NCBI GenBank assembly: GCA_014825775.1 | Contig: MVAQ01000050.1 | Span: 45,755-109,754, forward strand | Direction of reading: 5' to 3' | DNA from: Krasilnikovozyma curviuscula | Taxonomy: Eukaryota; Basidiomycota; Tremellomycetes; Cystofilobasidiales; Mrakiaceae | Length of the DNA: 64,000 bases | Part shown: positions 1 to 12,157 of the stretch, piece by piece | How positions within the stretch are numbered: the stretch's first letter is position 1 | Layout of the letters: each line of letters starts with the position of its first letter | Notes under the pieces: model-generated | Databases searched by the model: none | What the model was told of the DNA's origin: nothing | What the model saw: only the letters and a program-made list of their open reading frames with translations | Made by a program: the position numbers and the translations under genes

Positions 1-897
1 ATGTGAACCAAAGGTGAACGAGAGCACGACCTACGACTCGTTTTCCTGGCCCAACGCCTTGTTGCATCAGAGGAGCAAAAGTAGTCACTCCAGCACAGAG
101 CAAAGGTGCAGCTTCTTCAGAACTAATCTCGTCTGGAATGGGGTAAACCCAGTGCTCATGGACCCTGGTCTTGCCTAAAAACAATAAGCGAAGGTGGAAG
201 TCAGAAACGTGATTGTAAACAATGGACTTGGGATGGACCTACTAGCATAACCACCCTTAGTGATGTAACCGTCGGGGTACGGTGTGTTGTAAGTCCAGAC
301 AACGTTTTTACAGTAGTTCTCGTTTCCTGATTTGCATCGATCACATTCCAAGCACTGTGAAAGCGAAATGGTTGATCATTAAGTTTCGTGTTCGCGTGTC
401 TTTGAGCGAAGGAAGGAAAGGACCCACGGCAGAAGAGTGGGCTCCAACACCAACTCTGTCTCCAACTTTGACGAGAGTTACCTCAGGGCCAATTGCTTTG
501 ACGAAACCAACAATCTCGTGTCCAGTCACGCAGAAGTCGCCTATCGTTGGCCCCCAACCTCCGGAGACAGTGTGGTGGTCGGTACCACAGACTACAGTCG
601 TTCAAAATATACCGCGCTTAGTGGCTAGCAGCGAGATGGGTTGTTTGAAGTATAAAGCTCACCACCGCAGCAGTCGATGTCAATGTCAACATCGCGAGGA
701 CCTTGAGGCTTGAGTGGGTACTCGACAATACTCATTTCAGTCCATTTTGAGTTGTCATGAACAGCACTGTGATGGAGCAACAGATCAGGGGTTGCAGACC
801 AAAGATTTGAGAACGTGAGAATGACAACACTCAAGCTTCTCTCAACCTTTGTGAAGAGTTGGACTTACTAGCCTTGTGCAATTTCTGTAGAGATCAT
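1..897 (-). CDS. Zinc-dependent NADP alcohol dehydrogenase (CAD/ADH6-7 type), 3' part off the window
   Basis: Medium-chain zinc alcohol dehydrogenase, probably an NADP-dependent aldehyde/cinnamyl-alcohol reductase acting in the cytosol. Reading the minus strand, a 29-nt first exon starts at ATG 895-897. After introns the exons give GYAVHDNSKW, then the catalytic-zinc segment DCCG-VCGTDHHTVSGGWG, then GHEIVG and GDRVGVGAH. The structural-zinc loop CLECDRCKSGNENYC follows, then the segment around HEHWVYPIPDEISSEEAAPL. This order matches the CAD/ADH6 family. The start is chosen because it splices in frame to the conserved AVHD motif; the in-frame TTG at 834 would need no intron but gives no recognisable N-terminus. 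The NADP-binding Rossmann half lies outside the window. A TATA box sits 104 nt upstream. Family assignment is secure; the exact substrate cannot be read from sequence. Confidence 0.88.
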
Positions 898-1436
898 TTT
901 GAGGATTTGATTATTTGGAAAAACTGTTGGACAGATGTTTGCTTGAGTTGTGAAGTGCGGAGATGAATACACAAACAGGAAAGGACCATCTGCGCTTTAT
1001 ACCGGTCGACCTTCGGCTACTCTCGATAATGGCAAGGCCGTTGTTCGCTGTTAAATCAACCTCCACTAACATTAATAGTAAAATGAGACAGCTATGGGTC
1101 CAAACCATAATGAATGTCCGAGAGAGGGCAAAAAAAAAAGGAACTGCGATCGTTTCGCTGCTGACAAAAGCCTTCGGTCTCCTTAATATTAGTTTTGCCT
1201 CAACCCTCCACCGTTCTTTTTGAAACAGCAATACATGGAGGTCATCAATACAGGTATGAAAAGATGAGTAAGAATGCAATGAGTGTGTGAAAAATGGTCG
1301 TATATGGAGCGAAGGGAAAGGGAAATCCAAAATGATGTGCACCCTGGCAAAAAACATAAACAATCTCCTCCGATATTTCCGATGCTTATCGAGTGTCCCG
1401 GTCGAGTCCCACACCAGACGTCGACGGACATCATAT
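898..1436. other. Intergenic region with the alcohol dehydrogenase promoter
   Basis: Apart from the TATA box at 995-1001 I see no gene. The open frames on both strands are short, rich in Phe/Ser/His and show no family motif. The right part probably holds the 3' untranslated region of the gene ending at 1437. Confidence 0.5.
995..1001 (-). promoter_or_regulatory. TATA box of the alcohol dehydrogenase gene
   Basis: TATAAAG on the minus strand, 104 nt upstream of the chosen ATG. The same element occurs at nearly the same distance before five other metabolic genes in the window, which supports both this call and the start codon. Confidence 0.6.
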
Positions 1437-2412
1437 TCAAAAGACGGAATCAGTGGAGACCCAACGGTAGGCGTTCTTTGGTGCGTGGAGCGGGGTGATG
1501 CCAGCGTTCGTTTTTCGATTGGTCACGTTGAAGGGGATCTCATCCAGTGAAGGTGTAAGGGCGGGAATACGAGCTGAGCCACCGGAGGGACCCATGAATT
1601 TGAGAGAGCTGGCGAAGGATTGTTTTTGCTGTGGGGTGGCTATGAGATAAAAACGCAAGAGCAATCGATGTCGGTGACGGTATAGTGACGGACTGTCACC
1701 ATTTTAAGGTTTTGGAAACGCTCTCTTTCCACAGCTTCACCACTTCAACGATCAAATTCGACATAACTGAAAACCACATCAATCGAAGGATATGCTTCGA
1801 CCTTTGCCACCCTCCGAACGCGCCGACCAGTCGAAAACAAAACAAAGATAAAATGAGGAGAGGTTGCGACTCACTATCTCCTTCGATGGGAATGATGTCC
1901 ATACCCGTATGCACGCTATGCTTCTTCTGATCTTGCTCCTTCAAATCCTTTAAGACCGAACTCAGATCCAAGTTTTTAAGTTCGTCGCCCGCACCAGCAG
2001 CGGGATCGACGCCGTGTTGTTTTCCTTCGTCAAACGACGCCCGCTTCATTGACCTGCGTCGCTCCTTGAGAGGTACCACCGGCTTCGCAGACGTACTAGA
2101 GACAGAGGTGCTCCGCTGCTGTTTGTTGGAGATGATGGGCTTGGCTGGAGTATTTGGTGGAGCGGCGACGGTGCTGATGGGTGTCTCGAGATCAATCGAC
2201 GAAGGGGGAGACTCTGCTTGAAAGACGGAGGAGGTGTAGCTGGAAGAGGAGGTTATGCTGCTGGAATCCTCAGAGGATGGTATCTGTTGTTTGGAAGGGA
2301 TGTATGTTGCTGTGGTTTTGGAGGAGGAGGAAGTAAGGGGGACAGCAGAATTGAAGGGGTGGGTTGCGAGGAAGTCAAATTCCTGGTCGCTGGTATGAGC
2401 GGTAGCTGCCAT
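1437..2412 (-). CDS. Unrecognised Ser/Pro-rich protein, about 250 residues
   Basis: I do not recognise a family. The first exon runs from ATG 2412 to a GTGAGT donor at 1874. It encodes a Ser/Thr-rich N-terminus (MAATAHTSDQEFDFLATH) and a basic stretch around KERRRSMKRASFDEG, then an amphipathic helix-like segment (ELKNLDLSSVLKDLKEQD). The last exon begins after a CTCATAG acceptor near 1640 and gives FASSLKFMGPSGGSARIPAL, ending with NAYRWVSTDSVF at the stop. The 235-nt gap between them is long for this genome and may hide one more small exon. The compact C-terminal block looks more constrained than the rest. Probably a small intracellular regulatory or adaptor protein; no function is claimed. 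Confidence 0.6.
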
Positions 2413-3058
2413 GGTGGTATATAATCTTGTGTCTTGGTTTGCTATCTACAGAGTTGCTTTGTGGGAGTTGGGTGGAAGATGGAATAAAAAGAGAAAAGAA
2501 ACAAAGAAGGTAGTATCCCGCGTCATAAATGCGGCGCACGTGAGATGGGTGAGACTCCAGTTCGGGGGTTCAGCTTGTCGAAGGCGGACTAAAAATTGCT
2601 ATCTCTGGTCGAAAGAGGCAACTTGCCCTCTTTTTTAGGACCGGGACATTCTTGGTAAACTCCTGGGTTCAGACCTGCCCTCGATGCAATGGAAGCAACG
2701 CCACCGGCTACTCACTGGAACTAACCCAGAAGAGCGAACACCGCAGGGGAGTGTTTTCGCAGCAGAGGACTGTGTGCATAGCACACAGGTTAAAGCTAAT
2801 CAACGCTATACCTTGAATTGAGTTGCATCCTGATCCGTTTGGAGTGACTTGCCAAACCGCAGTGTGATTCGACGTCAGAAACGTAAATAAAGTTATGATT
2901 GAGCATCTGCAAGTTTAATTCTCATGGATCATAACAAAGAGTGAAGAGAGAGAGACAAGTAAAAGGTATTAAAGGTAATGACATCCATGACAGATTAGAA
3001 TTACCGTAAGATAAGGGAATAGTGTAATGGCGGCAGTGCGATCTGTTCTCCTCGGGCT
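2413..3058. other. Intergenic region with a short perfect palindrome
   Basis: No gene is seen. It holds the promoter of the gene starting at 2412. It also holds a perfect inverted repeat at 2770-2788 (CTGTGTGC, ATA, GCACACAG). The right end abuts the left boundary of the duplicated GFA block at 3059. Confidence 0.5.
2770..2788. repeat. Short perfect inverted repeat
   Basis: CTGTGTGC and GCACACAG separated by ATA. Could be a protein-binding site; no associated gene start within 300 nt except the one at 2412. Confidence 0.5.
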
Positions 3059-3078
3059 CAACAACATCGCCCCTTGTC

Positions 3079-3884
3079 CTACTGCTCTTCACCTGGCTTG
3101 TAAGCAGAGCCCTCAACCTGCTTGACTCCCTCCGCACCATGCAACCAGCTCGCACGATCTTTGGTGAACTGCTCGACCCGGGGCTTCAACTTGGTCTCGT
3201 GGAGATGGAAATCGTCCTGGTCGCGCCAACGAGAAGAAAGAGCTCGGTGTCAGTGTCGTCCTGAGGCTGTAGAGAAAAGAAAAAAAAGGCAACGACTCAC
3301 AACAGTGCCGATTCTAAGGAACGGCTTTCCTGGGAAACCGGAGCTGACCCGGTACATCAGCGTCCCGCACTCCCCACAGAAATGGTTCGTCATCGAGTTG
3401 CCCGTAGTGGTCGTCTCCTTCTGTCCATACGTCTTCAAGAGGTCCTGGCCACGGACGTGAGTGAGGTACTTGTCGTCGACGACGAAGTTGGACGCGAACA
3501 TAGACGCGGTGACCTTACGACAGTCGGTGCAGTTACAGATGAAGGTGTCGACGAGACCAGGCTTGTTGACAGGCTGGGAGGATCAACCAGCAGTAATGAG
3601 AGTGTCAGAAACGCATTCATCAACGGGTTGAAGAGGGCTGGAGATGGTGGCTTCCGGACACTTACGACTTTCAACTGGACCCCCCCACAGAAACAGGTTG
3701 CAGTCGCGAAGTCGTCGTTGGACCAGACGTCGTGGTAGTTGCCGTTGAGAGGGAAGTATGGTCCTGTGAGAGCAGCTGTAAGCGTTGGAGAAGAAGCGGC
3801 GAAGAATCAACATCAGTGTTATCTCTCTCAGTACAAGTACAGGGGGGGAGGAGCACACTCACCAGAGTTATCGGTAGTGGACAT
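3079..3884 (-). CDS. GFA/CENP-V domain protein, copy 1
   Basis: Member of the GFA (glutathione-dependent formaldehyde-activating enzyme-like) zinc-fold family. The prototype binds glutathione and S-hydroxymethylglutathione; most fungal members have unproven substrates. Four exons join in frame: MSTTDNS; then a segment ending in ATCFCGGVQLKV; then CNCTDCRKVTASMFASNFVV through NHFCGECGTLMYRVSSGFPG to LRIGTV; then DDFHLHETKLKPRVEQFT to the stop. The CxC, CxxC and CxxC cysteines that bind the two zincs are all present. The length (about 180 residues) is slightly above the bacterial family norm, with the typical fungal C-terminal tail. The coding sequence lies wholly inside a duplicated block; the other copy encodes the identical protein. 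Confidence 0.88.
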
Positions 3885-3913
3885 CTTTGTATAGGGTCTG
3901 ATTAGGTTGGTTG

Positions 3914-3943
3914 GTTGTGTTGTGTGTGTGTATTGTGTGTGTG
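3914..3943. repeat. TG dinucleotide microsatellite in the GFA leader
   Basis: Imperfect (TG)n tract, present identically in copy 2 at about 7906-7935. The number of TG units has not drifted between the copies, although such tracts mutate fast. This supports a very recent duplication or ongoing gene conversion. Confidence 0.7.
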
Positions 3944-3988
3944 TTTAGATGGCGATAGTGAAGGGCTGACCCTCTCTGATGCTGCCTG

Positions 3989-3995
3989 CTTTATA
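3989..3995 (-). promoter_or_regulatory. TATA box of GFA copy 1
   Basis: TATAAAG on the minus strand, 111 nt upstream of ATG 3884. A TG-rich microsatellite (about 3914-3943) lies between the TATA box and the start codon. Confidence 0.6.
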
Positions 3996-4177
3996 CCCAT
4001 ACGTGATGGAGGTGCCTCCCTCCTCCCCCACTTCTTCTGTTAGTGGCGTCAGGTCGAAGAGTGGGTGCAGTGGGAGATGACATAACGTCTGTCTCTGACT
4101 CAGCTGACACATCAGAGTTGAGATACGTCTTCAGTAGAAACTGGGGGGTGATGGGTTGGAGGTCTGCGAACAGGACG

Positions 4178-4916
4178 AGATGGGAACAACAAAATATGGT
4201 ATCACCGTGTCAGCATCCAGGTGTGGCAGAGTACCAGAGCGCATAGAAAACCTGGACTTGTACCATCTCCCAAATCATCTTTGAGTACTTCCAGCGCATT
4301 TCAAAGTGTCCATTCCAAGGCCGTGCTCCACCGGCGCATCGCTCAGAGAGTCCAAGCTGCTTCATCAAAGCTCACCCCCCGCAGACAGCCCAACTACCAG
4401 ACGACTCTTATGAGGAAGCCATTTTCCTTATAACCAAATAAGCTGAGGAGGTATTCCTCTCGATAAGATAAGACGGAAGCTGACGGTTGTCATCCCTGTT
4501 GACAGCGTTCTGCGCCGCATGGATTCATTTAAGAACGGTATATTCTACATCAATTCCATCCATTCAACGAAAGGGTTTAATTGCTGCATCTGATCACGTC
4601 TTTTTCCTGTTCAAGCACTTCAATCCCTCAGCAGCTTTGTGGGAGCTGCCCTCGTTGGATACGAAAGGGCGCCCCTTCTTTTGTTGCCCGCCTCGTTTGA
4701 GCCAGAACTTGACAGATTGAACCATCTATGTTGCTAGATCGTGTATTTAGTTTCTTATACCCATGTTGAGTGTTTCGTCGAAAGAGGATTGAGTCTTGCG
4801 GGAAACACTCTTTGGCCTTTTTGCCACTTCGTGGTCGACAGGCGAGATGGCTCTGCTGTGTCGACGACATCCTCTCCAACCCATCAGGAAAGTCTCAGCA
4901 ACATATATTCACTGCA
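4178..4916. other. Intergenic region between GFA copy 1 and ARPC2
   Basis: Divergent promoter region: the GFA promoter lies to the left and ARPC2 to the right. Open frames here are short and without family motifs. I see no RNA gene. Confidence 0.5.
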
Positions 4917-6447
4917 ATGATCTTGCTTGAGGTCAGCCTGCTCCTCTTCTGATGTGCCTGATCTCATTAGACTGATAGTCCCTCCCCTCAACTAGAGTCA
5001 CAACGTCATTATCCAGAATGTCCTGACGGACAGGTTCATCAAGTGAGTCCCAATCCAACTTTCAGAGAGTGACATGAGTTGCTAGCAGTGTCATTGGGTA
5101 GAAGAGGAATCACTTGTGCGCTAGTGGAAGCTTCGAACGAAGGACTGACTCTCCCTCTCCTGCCCTCCTTTGTCGAACCGCCCTCCTGCTTCCTCTCTTG
5201 CTCGCAGACCGTCGACAGTAGATATAGTCTTTGTAGACTACGATTCAACCAGATTCCACATGTCGACCCCTGAATCCAAAGGATCCCTTCTCTTCTCAAT
5301 GAGTGTGAAGTGCTGGCCTGATCTCGTCAAGTACGGAGCGTTAGACCTGCTGCAGAGGGAATACGGACAGTACCTGTTACCCCAAGACCAAACTGAACCA
5401 GAATACAACGTTTCATTGGTGTTTGATCTCGCCAATGTACCACCAGAGGGAGGTGAGCGAAATACTTATGCAGCACGCTTGTAGGAAGTCGTTGGCGAGG
5501 CAGGCTGAACTGACGACAACATCTTACCTTTCTTCTTTCCCTACTGCAGAGGAACGAACAACTCTCATCCAATCACTTTCTCACATCAAACGAAATGCAT
5601 TCGCAGCACCTTTCGAAAGGGCTTTCAACGAACACGCTAAGCTCCTCGCCAACCCAACGCCAGCTGAAGATGGACCCCCTCCAGCAGGCGAACTCATGAC
5701 CATCAGTTACAGAGACGAGGAAGCTATTTACATCCAAGCGAAACACGATCGAGTTACTGTGGTGTTCAGCACGGTGTTTAGAGAAGAAATGGACAGGATA
5801 TTCGGTAAAGTCTTCCTCCAGGTAAGCGACCCCCGATTGAACACGTACCGCCTTGGTTGCATTTGCTTTGGGGCTTGAATGCTGAAGCACGCTTCTCAAT
5901 CATTTTACACTAGGAATTCGTTGATGCTCGCAGACTTCCATCCATCCAGAACGCACCTCAGGTCCTCTACTCGAACAGGGAACCACCCCTCGAAATCCGC
6001 CACCTTCCAGGCTTGAAACAGACTGAAGATATCGGATACGTTACATTCGGTGAGTCGAGCATTCTTCCTTTGTTTACAATATTCTGTCTGAAGTCTGTTA
6101 TCTGACCTCCTTTCCCTTGATTGTCTCGCCTCCTCATCGTTCCAGTCCTCTTCCCTCGTCACATGGCTCCTCTCACCAAAGAAACCACCATCACCCACCT
6201 TCAGCTCTTTAGAGACTACCTGCACTATCACATTAAATGCTCCAAAGCATACATGCACTCGAGAATGAGATTTAGAGTCGCCGAGTTTGGTAAAGTGCTC
6301 AACCGGGCGAAGCCAGAGTTGTCAGCTGAAAAGGAGAGAAAGACTGCCACGTTAGTTCATAGTCCGTCTTCTGATCTGGTTGTGACGACTCGCTGATTTT
6401 GAGTTTTTGGTTACTCGCACAGTGGGCGATCTTTCCGTTCCCGTTAA
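4917..6447 (+). CDS. arc35: Arp2/3 complex subunit 2 (p34/ARPC2)
   Basis: Core scaffold subunit of the Arp2/3 complex, which nucleates branched actin filaments at cortical patches and drives endocytosis. A 15-nt first exon (MILLE) at 4917-4931 joins to [16 protein letters not shown]. Further exons contain [41 protein letters not shown], then [60 protein letters not shown] and [20 protein letters not shown]. The last exon gives GRSFRSR, matching the conserved ARPC2 C-terminus. The length (about 320 residues) is normal for the family. It lies between the two identical GFA copies, on the opposite strand from both. Confidence 0.95.
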
Positions 6448-7050
6448 GCGAGCCTTTTGCGTTTGGCGGGGTTGTATACTCTGGAATGGATGAAGGATTT
6501 GAGAGAAGATTCTGCTCTACTATGATCTGGACATCAATTTTTGGATCTTTGTGCTCCTAGCATTAGAAATGGGTGAATCATCTTGCAAGCATTCTTTTTC
6601 CAGCCACCCCTCCTGTCGTAGACTACGAGGATACAATTGCCCCGAACCGCCTGGTAGCTTGGCGTCATAGCTTCTGATCGATTTGTAATCAGACTGTTTG
6701 AGCCTGTCCAAAACTTCTACGCCGTATAACCATATGGCCTGATCTTTGGTTCACGACTCGTGCGGTGTTGTGACACAAAAACACAAACAAACCATACAAA
6801 CATCCAGCCCTCAATATGTATGCTTCTATGGTTAGTTGACGTGGGAATGTCATTTCCGATGGGAATCCATGGAGCTGCTAAAGATTGAAGTTTCACGAAT
6901 AGCAACTTAGCCACTTGCATAGAAACCAAAAACTTATGTTTTCTGGCTGGGGTGATAAAGAGATCGAGATCGAGATGTCATGTATTTGGAGGGTGGGGAT
7001 ACGCTGAAAAGAACCGAAAACATTGTTTACGAGAAGTTTCCACTGCATCG
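6448..7050. other. Convergent intergenic region after ARPC2
   Basis: Holds the 3' ends of ARPC2 (plus strand) and GFA copy 2 (minus strand). I see no gene; a short GATCGA repeat lies near 6961-6974. The region ends at the left boundary of duplication copy 2. Confidence 0.5.
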
Positions 7051-7070
7051 CAACAACATCGCCCCTTGTC

Positions 7071-7876
7071 CTACTGCTCTTCACCTGGCTTGTAAGCAGA
7101 GCCCTCAACCTGCTTGACTCCCTCCGCACCATGCAACCAGCTCGCACGATCTTTGGTGAACTGCTCGACCCGGGGCTTCAACTTTGTCTCGTGGAGATGG
7201 AAATCGTCCTGGTCGCGCCAACGAGAAGAAAGAGCTCGGTGTCAGTGTCGTCCTGAGGCTGTAGAGAAAAGAAAAAAAAGGCAACGACTCACAACAGTGC
7301 CGATTCTAAGGAACGGCTTTCCTGGGAAACCGGAGCTGACCCGGTACATCAGCGTCCCGCACTCCCCACAGAAATGGTTCGTCATCGAGTTGCCCGTAGT
7401 GGTCGTCTCCTTCTGTCCATACGTCTTCAAGAGGTCCTGGCCACGGACGTGAGTGAGGTACTTGTCGTCGACGACGAAGTTGGACGCGAACATAGACGCG
7501 GTGACCTTACGACAGTCGGTGCAGTTACAGATGAAGGTGTCGACGAGACCAGGCTTGTTGACAGGCTGGGAGGATCAACCAGCAGTAATGAGAGTGTCAG
7601 AAACGCATTCATCAACGGGTTGAAGAGGGCTGGAGATGGTGGCTTCCGGACACTTACGACTTTCAACTGGACCCCCCCACAGAAACAGGTTGCAGTCGCG
7701 AAGTCGTCGTTGGACCAGACGTCGTGGTAGTTGCCGTTGAGAGGGAAGTATGGTCCTGTGAGAGCAGCTGTAAGCGTTGGAGAAGAAGCGGCGAAGAATC
7801 AACATCAGTGTTATCTCTCTCAGTACAAGTACAGGGGGGGAGGAGCACACTCACCAGAGTTATCGGTAGTGGACAT
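7071..7876 (-). CDS. GFA/CENP-V domain protein, copy 2
   Basis: Encodes the same protein as the gene at 3079-3884, with identical exon boundaries and introns and the same zinc-binding motifs (CFCGG, CNCTDC, CGECG). The only base difference is synonymous (ACC to ACA, Thr). Both copies keep promoter and TATA box, so both are expected to be expressed and to raise gene dosage. It is convergent with ARPC2 and downstream of the short-chain dehydrogenase gene on the same strand. No sign of decay is visible. Confidence 0.88.
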
Positions 7877-7980
7877 CTTTGTATAGGGTCTGATTAGGTT
7901 GGTTGGTTGTGTTGTGTGTGTGTATTGTGTGTGTGTTTAGATGGCGATAGTGAAGGGCTGACCCTCTCTGATGCTGCCTG

Positions 7981-7987
7981 CTTTATA
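7981..7987 (-). promoter_or_regulatory. TATA box of GFA copy 2
   Basis: TATAAAG on the minus strand, 111 nt upstream of ATG 7876, inside the duplicated block. Confidence 0.6.
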
Positions 7988-8374
7988 CCCATACGTGATG
8001 GAGGTGCCTCCCTCCTCCCCCACTTCTTCTGTTAGTGGCGTCAGGTCGAAGAGTGGGTGCAGTGGGAGATGACATAACGTCTGTCTCTGACTCAGCTGAC
8101 ACATCAGAGTTGAGATACGTCTTCAGTAGAAACTGGGGGGTGATGGGTTGGAGGTCTGCGAACAGGACGCGGCGGGAGTTGCTATAATTCTGCGCAGCAA
8201 TACGCTGGAGAAATTCAGCTTCAGGGACAAATATAGTTGGTAAATACACTTGCTTTTCACATGACAAGGTTTCAGAAACGTGGTGGGTATACAGTGATTT
8301 ATGGACTATTGATATAAATGGTTGGAAGACCCGCATGGCTGGAGACCCTTCCCGAAAAGTGCAAAAGCAAGTGT

Positions 8375-9760
<1,386 letters not shown>

Positions 9761-9872
9761 TGTTCTATTGGTATAAAGAAGTGTTGGTATGAGAGAGCTT
9801 GGGTAGTGGAAGGAAGAAGAGAATCTAATTGGAGTGGTGGGAGAGAGGATGTAGAAGATGAGAAGGGATCAC

Positions 9873-9880
9873 CTTTTATA
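9873..9880 (-). promoter_or_regulatory. TATA box of the SDR gene
   Basis: TATAAAAG on the minus strand, 120 nt upstream of ATG 9760. Confidence 0.6.
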
Positions 9881-10383
9881 GTTTCCAATGTGGATTTTTC
9901 GGTTCGTTTTATCGATCTTGATGACGTATGCGGGATCTGCTGGCCAAAAAGTCGTGCAGCCAGACCAAACCAGGGGCAAAACGCTAAATGTTGGTCACGT
10001 CTAGCATGGATAATGAATATCTATCCTACTACCATAGAAGAAGCGAGTATGGAAGGAAAACTACACGGACAGAGCGACAACGCGCCAGGCTCCAACCGCC
10101 GCAGAGTCGACTTCCTGATGACGTCTTTGGTTGCAGATTTCAAGCGCGTGAACGCGAAGGATGGAAGTCGAGATGCGTGGGATGGAGAGGAGTAGTATCG
10201 GTTGTTGAGAGAGATAAGTGAAAGTGTAACTGGAGCAGTCTAACAAAATGGTCGTATCACGTCGCACTCTATATACAGGTCTTCCCGTCGATCTTTGACT
10301 CCTAGAGAAGGAGAAAAGGCCATATGACAAGGAATAATCATCTCTGTTGAATTTCGAAGGAGGCTTTTTTTCGGCCTGGGATG
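9881..10383. other. Intergenic region between the SDR and PLC-like genes
   Basis: Promoter of the SDR gene on the left, 3' end of the PLC-like gene on the right. No supported gene; the open frames lack motifs. Confidence 0.5.
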
Positions 10384-11936
10384 TTACGCGAAATTTAGCG
10401 CAATGAGGAGTTCGACGAGGCCGTCCTCTGAGTTGTAAAAGTCGAGTAAAGCCCATCCCTTCAGGACCAATTCATCCCCGAGTGCGCTTCTTCTCACAGA
10501 TCGCATTGTCCTAGTCGATGCTTTGGCTTCATCGGCCAACAACCCGCCTGCTTTCTCATTGATTGCCCAAATCGCATCGATCATAAATTTACCCAGCCGA
10601 GTGTTGATACCGTTGATGCCAATTCCCCAGAATCTGAACCCTTTGGCAGCATTTACCGGGAATGCGAAGGGGAAGGAGGAAGCGGAGAAGAAGGATATTG
10701 GAATGGTCGAGGTCTGGTCGGACGATGCCACCTGAAGATTAGTGAGAGCGAGCTGAAACTTTTCAGGAATGCGGAGAATTGAGCCAATGTTATACCTCAA
10801 GAAAATGGCAATAAATCAGCAACAGTAAATCATAGGCTGTGTTCAAGGTAGCTTACCAGTCGTGGACTTTCACAATCATCTTGTTCGCGCCATTACTTCC
10901 ACCATTTATTTCCCATTCAAACCCTCCCTGGACGGAGTCCACCCAAGTTTTTGGATGGATTCCCATTCCTCCTAATCCTTCAACATCGTCCCATGCATGC
11001 CCATCAGCCCCAAATCTGCTGAACAACACAATCTGCCCTCGTACCTCTCCCAAAGTTGGAATGCGGTCTTCGAGAAACCAACTGACTCCGCCTTCGTTCT
11101 CCAGCGAGCGGAGAATATGTTCAGCCATAATCAAGTCGAATAGATGGTGGGACGAGCTCTCTTGTTGGATTGAGAGTATCACAGTTTCGGACTTGTGTTT
11201 AGCAAGATACACAATGATCTCGTCCAGCAGCGTGTTAAAGTTGTTGCGTTCAGGTAAAACCCCGTGATACGTGAGAAGCTCGTTTCCATTCTTAACCTTG
11301 AGCCTGATGTCCAAGAATCTAATTCCATCTAAAAGCTGTACAGTTAGAGGAGACCCAGGTTCCTGACATTGCGAGACTGGTACACCATAATACGACGCTG
11401 ATTGGTGAGTTCCTGGAAGCAGTAGTGATCCTAGGGAAGTATCATCCGGTAGACCTGACATCCAGCTGCTGGATGAAGGCACCGAGACGAAAAGAAGTCG
11501 CTGCCCTCCATTCGACATCTAGAAAGAAGGACGTCAATCACAATCCTCCTCACATAGCCCACCGGAATCTTACCTTATCCCAGTAGGAACTAATTCTATA
11601 CTCCTCCAATCCCAAAAGATCCAACTTGCACCATTTCCTTCCTCGTCGTCTCTTTCTAGGGAAATTTAACCTGCCAAAGCTCGTAACCCCTCCTCCTTTC
11701 TCATGGATCCCTTCTACCACCGAAAGACTGACATCACTGAATTGAGCAGAGCAGTTATGCCGAGTTTCAGAAACGACAGTATGAATCTCTTCGCTGGCTA
11801 AGATGGAACGTGCTGGGAGGTTGAAACGGACCGTTGCACTGCTTGAAGTTCCAACTGAGCTTGCGAAGCTGACTATAAGGTCAAACTCTGTTGAGTTTTG
11901 AATGGACAGATCATGAAGAGAGTGGAATTGAGGCAT
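10384..11936 (-). CDS. PI-PLC X-domain phosphodiesterase-like protein
   Basis: PLC-like phosphodiesterase of the bacterial/fungal PI-PLC type (X domain without Y, C2 or EF-hand). The N-terminal about 125 residues (MPQFHSLHDLSIQNSTEFDL...) form a beta-rich region before the catalytic domain. The catalytic domain opens at DDTSLGSLLLPGTHQSASYY, where the His of GTHQS is the first catalytic histidine. GIRFLDIRLKV follows, and the second His is in LLTYHGVLPE. Next come HKSETVILSIQQES and the barrel segment GQIVLFSRFG. The last exon begins YNIGSILRIPEKF and contains FRFWGIGINGINTRLGKF. Likely substrates are phosphatidylinositol or a GPI-like lipid. No signal peptide is evident, so it may act inside the cell. 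Confidence 0.8.
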
Positions 11937-12157
11937 TGCAGGTGGAAAAGGCTGGTCGTGGCTCGAGCAGAAATGTTGCGCGTGTTTGGCTCTGTTTCAA
12001 GCACAAGTGCCCACAACTTCATTACTCCGTAAACTCTACACATACCGCTTAAAATTACCGGTTCTTCGCTTAGTGGGAAGCTGGTATTGATTTCTCTTGG
12101 GTCTTTATAACTTTCTTGTTTCATCTGAAGCGGCTCTACGTACAACTGACAGATTCA

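Larger units (their letters stand above)
3059..4177. repeat. Segmental direct duplication, copy 1 (complete GFA gene plus promoter)
   Basis: This 1,119-bp block is repeated in the same orientation at 7051-8169 (offset exactly 3,992). Reading both copies side by side I found one difference: G at 3193 versus T at 7185, a silent third-position change in the GFA coding strand. The block contains the entire gene, all introns and about 290 nt of promoter including the TATA box. Homology begins at CAACAACATCGCC and ends at GAACAGGACG in both. There are no terminal inverted repeats and no obvious target-site duplication. Confidence 0.95.
7051..8169. repeat. Segmental direct duplication, copy 2
   Basis: Second copy of the block at 3059-4177, same orientation, one base different (T at 7185). 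Left-flanking sequence (..GCATCG) and right-flanking sequence (CGGCGGG..) are unrelated to those of copy 1, so the homology boundaries are sharp. Confidence 0.95.

Noticed and set aside
3059..8169. Transposon as the cause of the GFA duplication
   Set aside because: No terminal repeats, target-site duplication, transposase or reverse transcriptase reading frame; introns are kept, so it is not a retrocopy.
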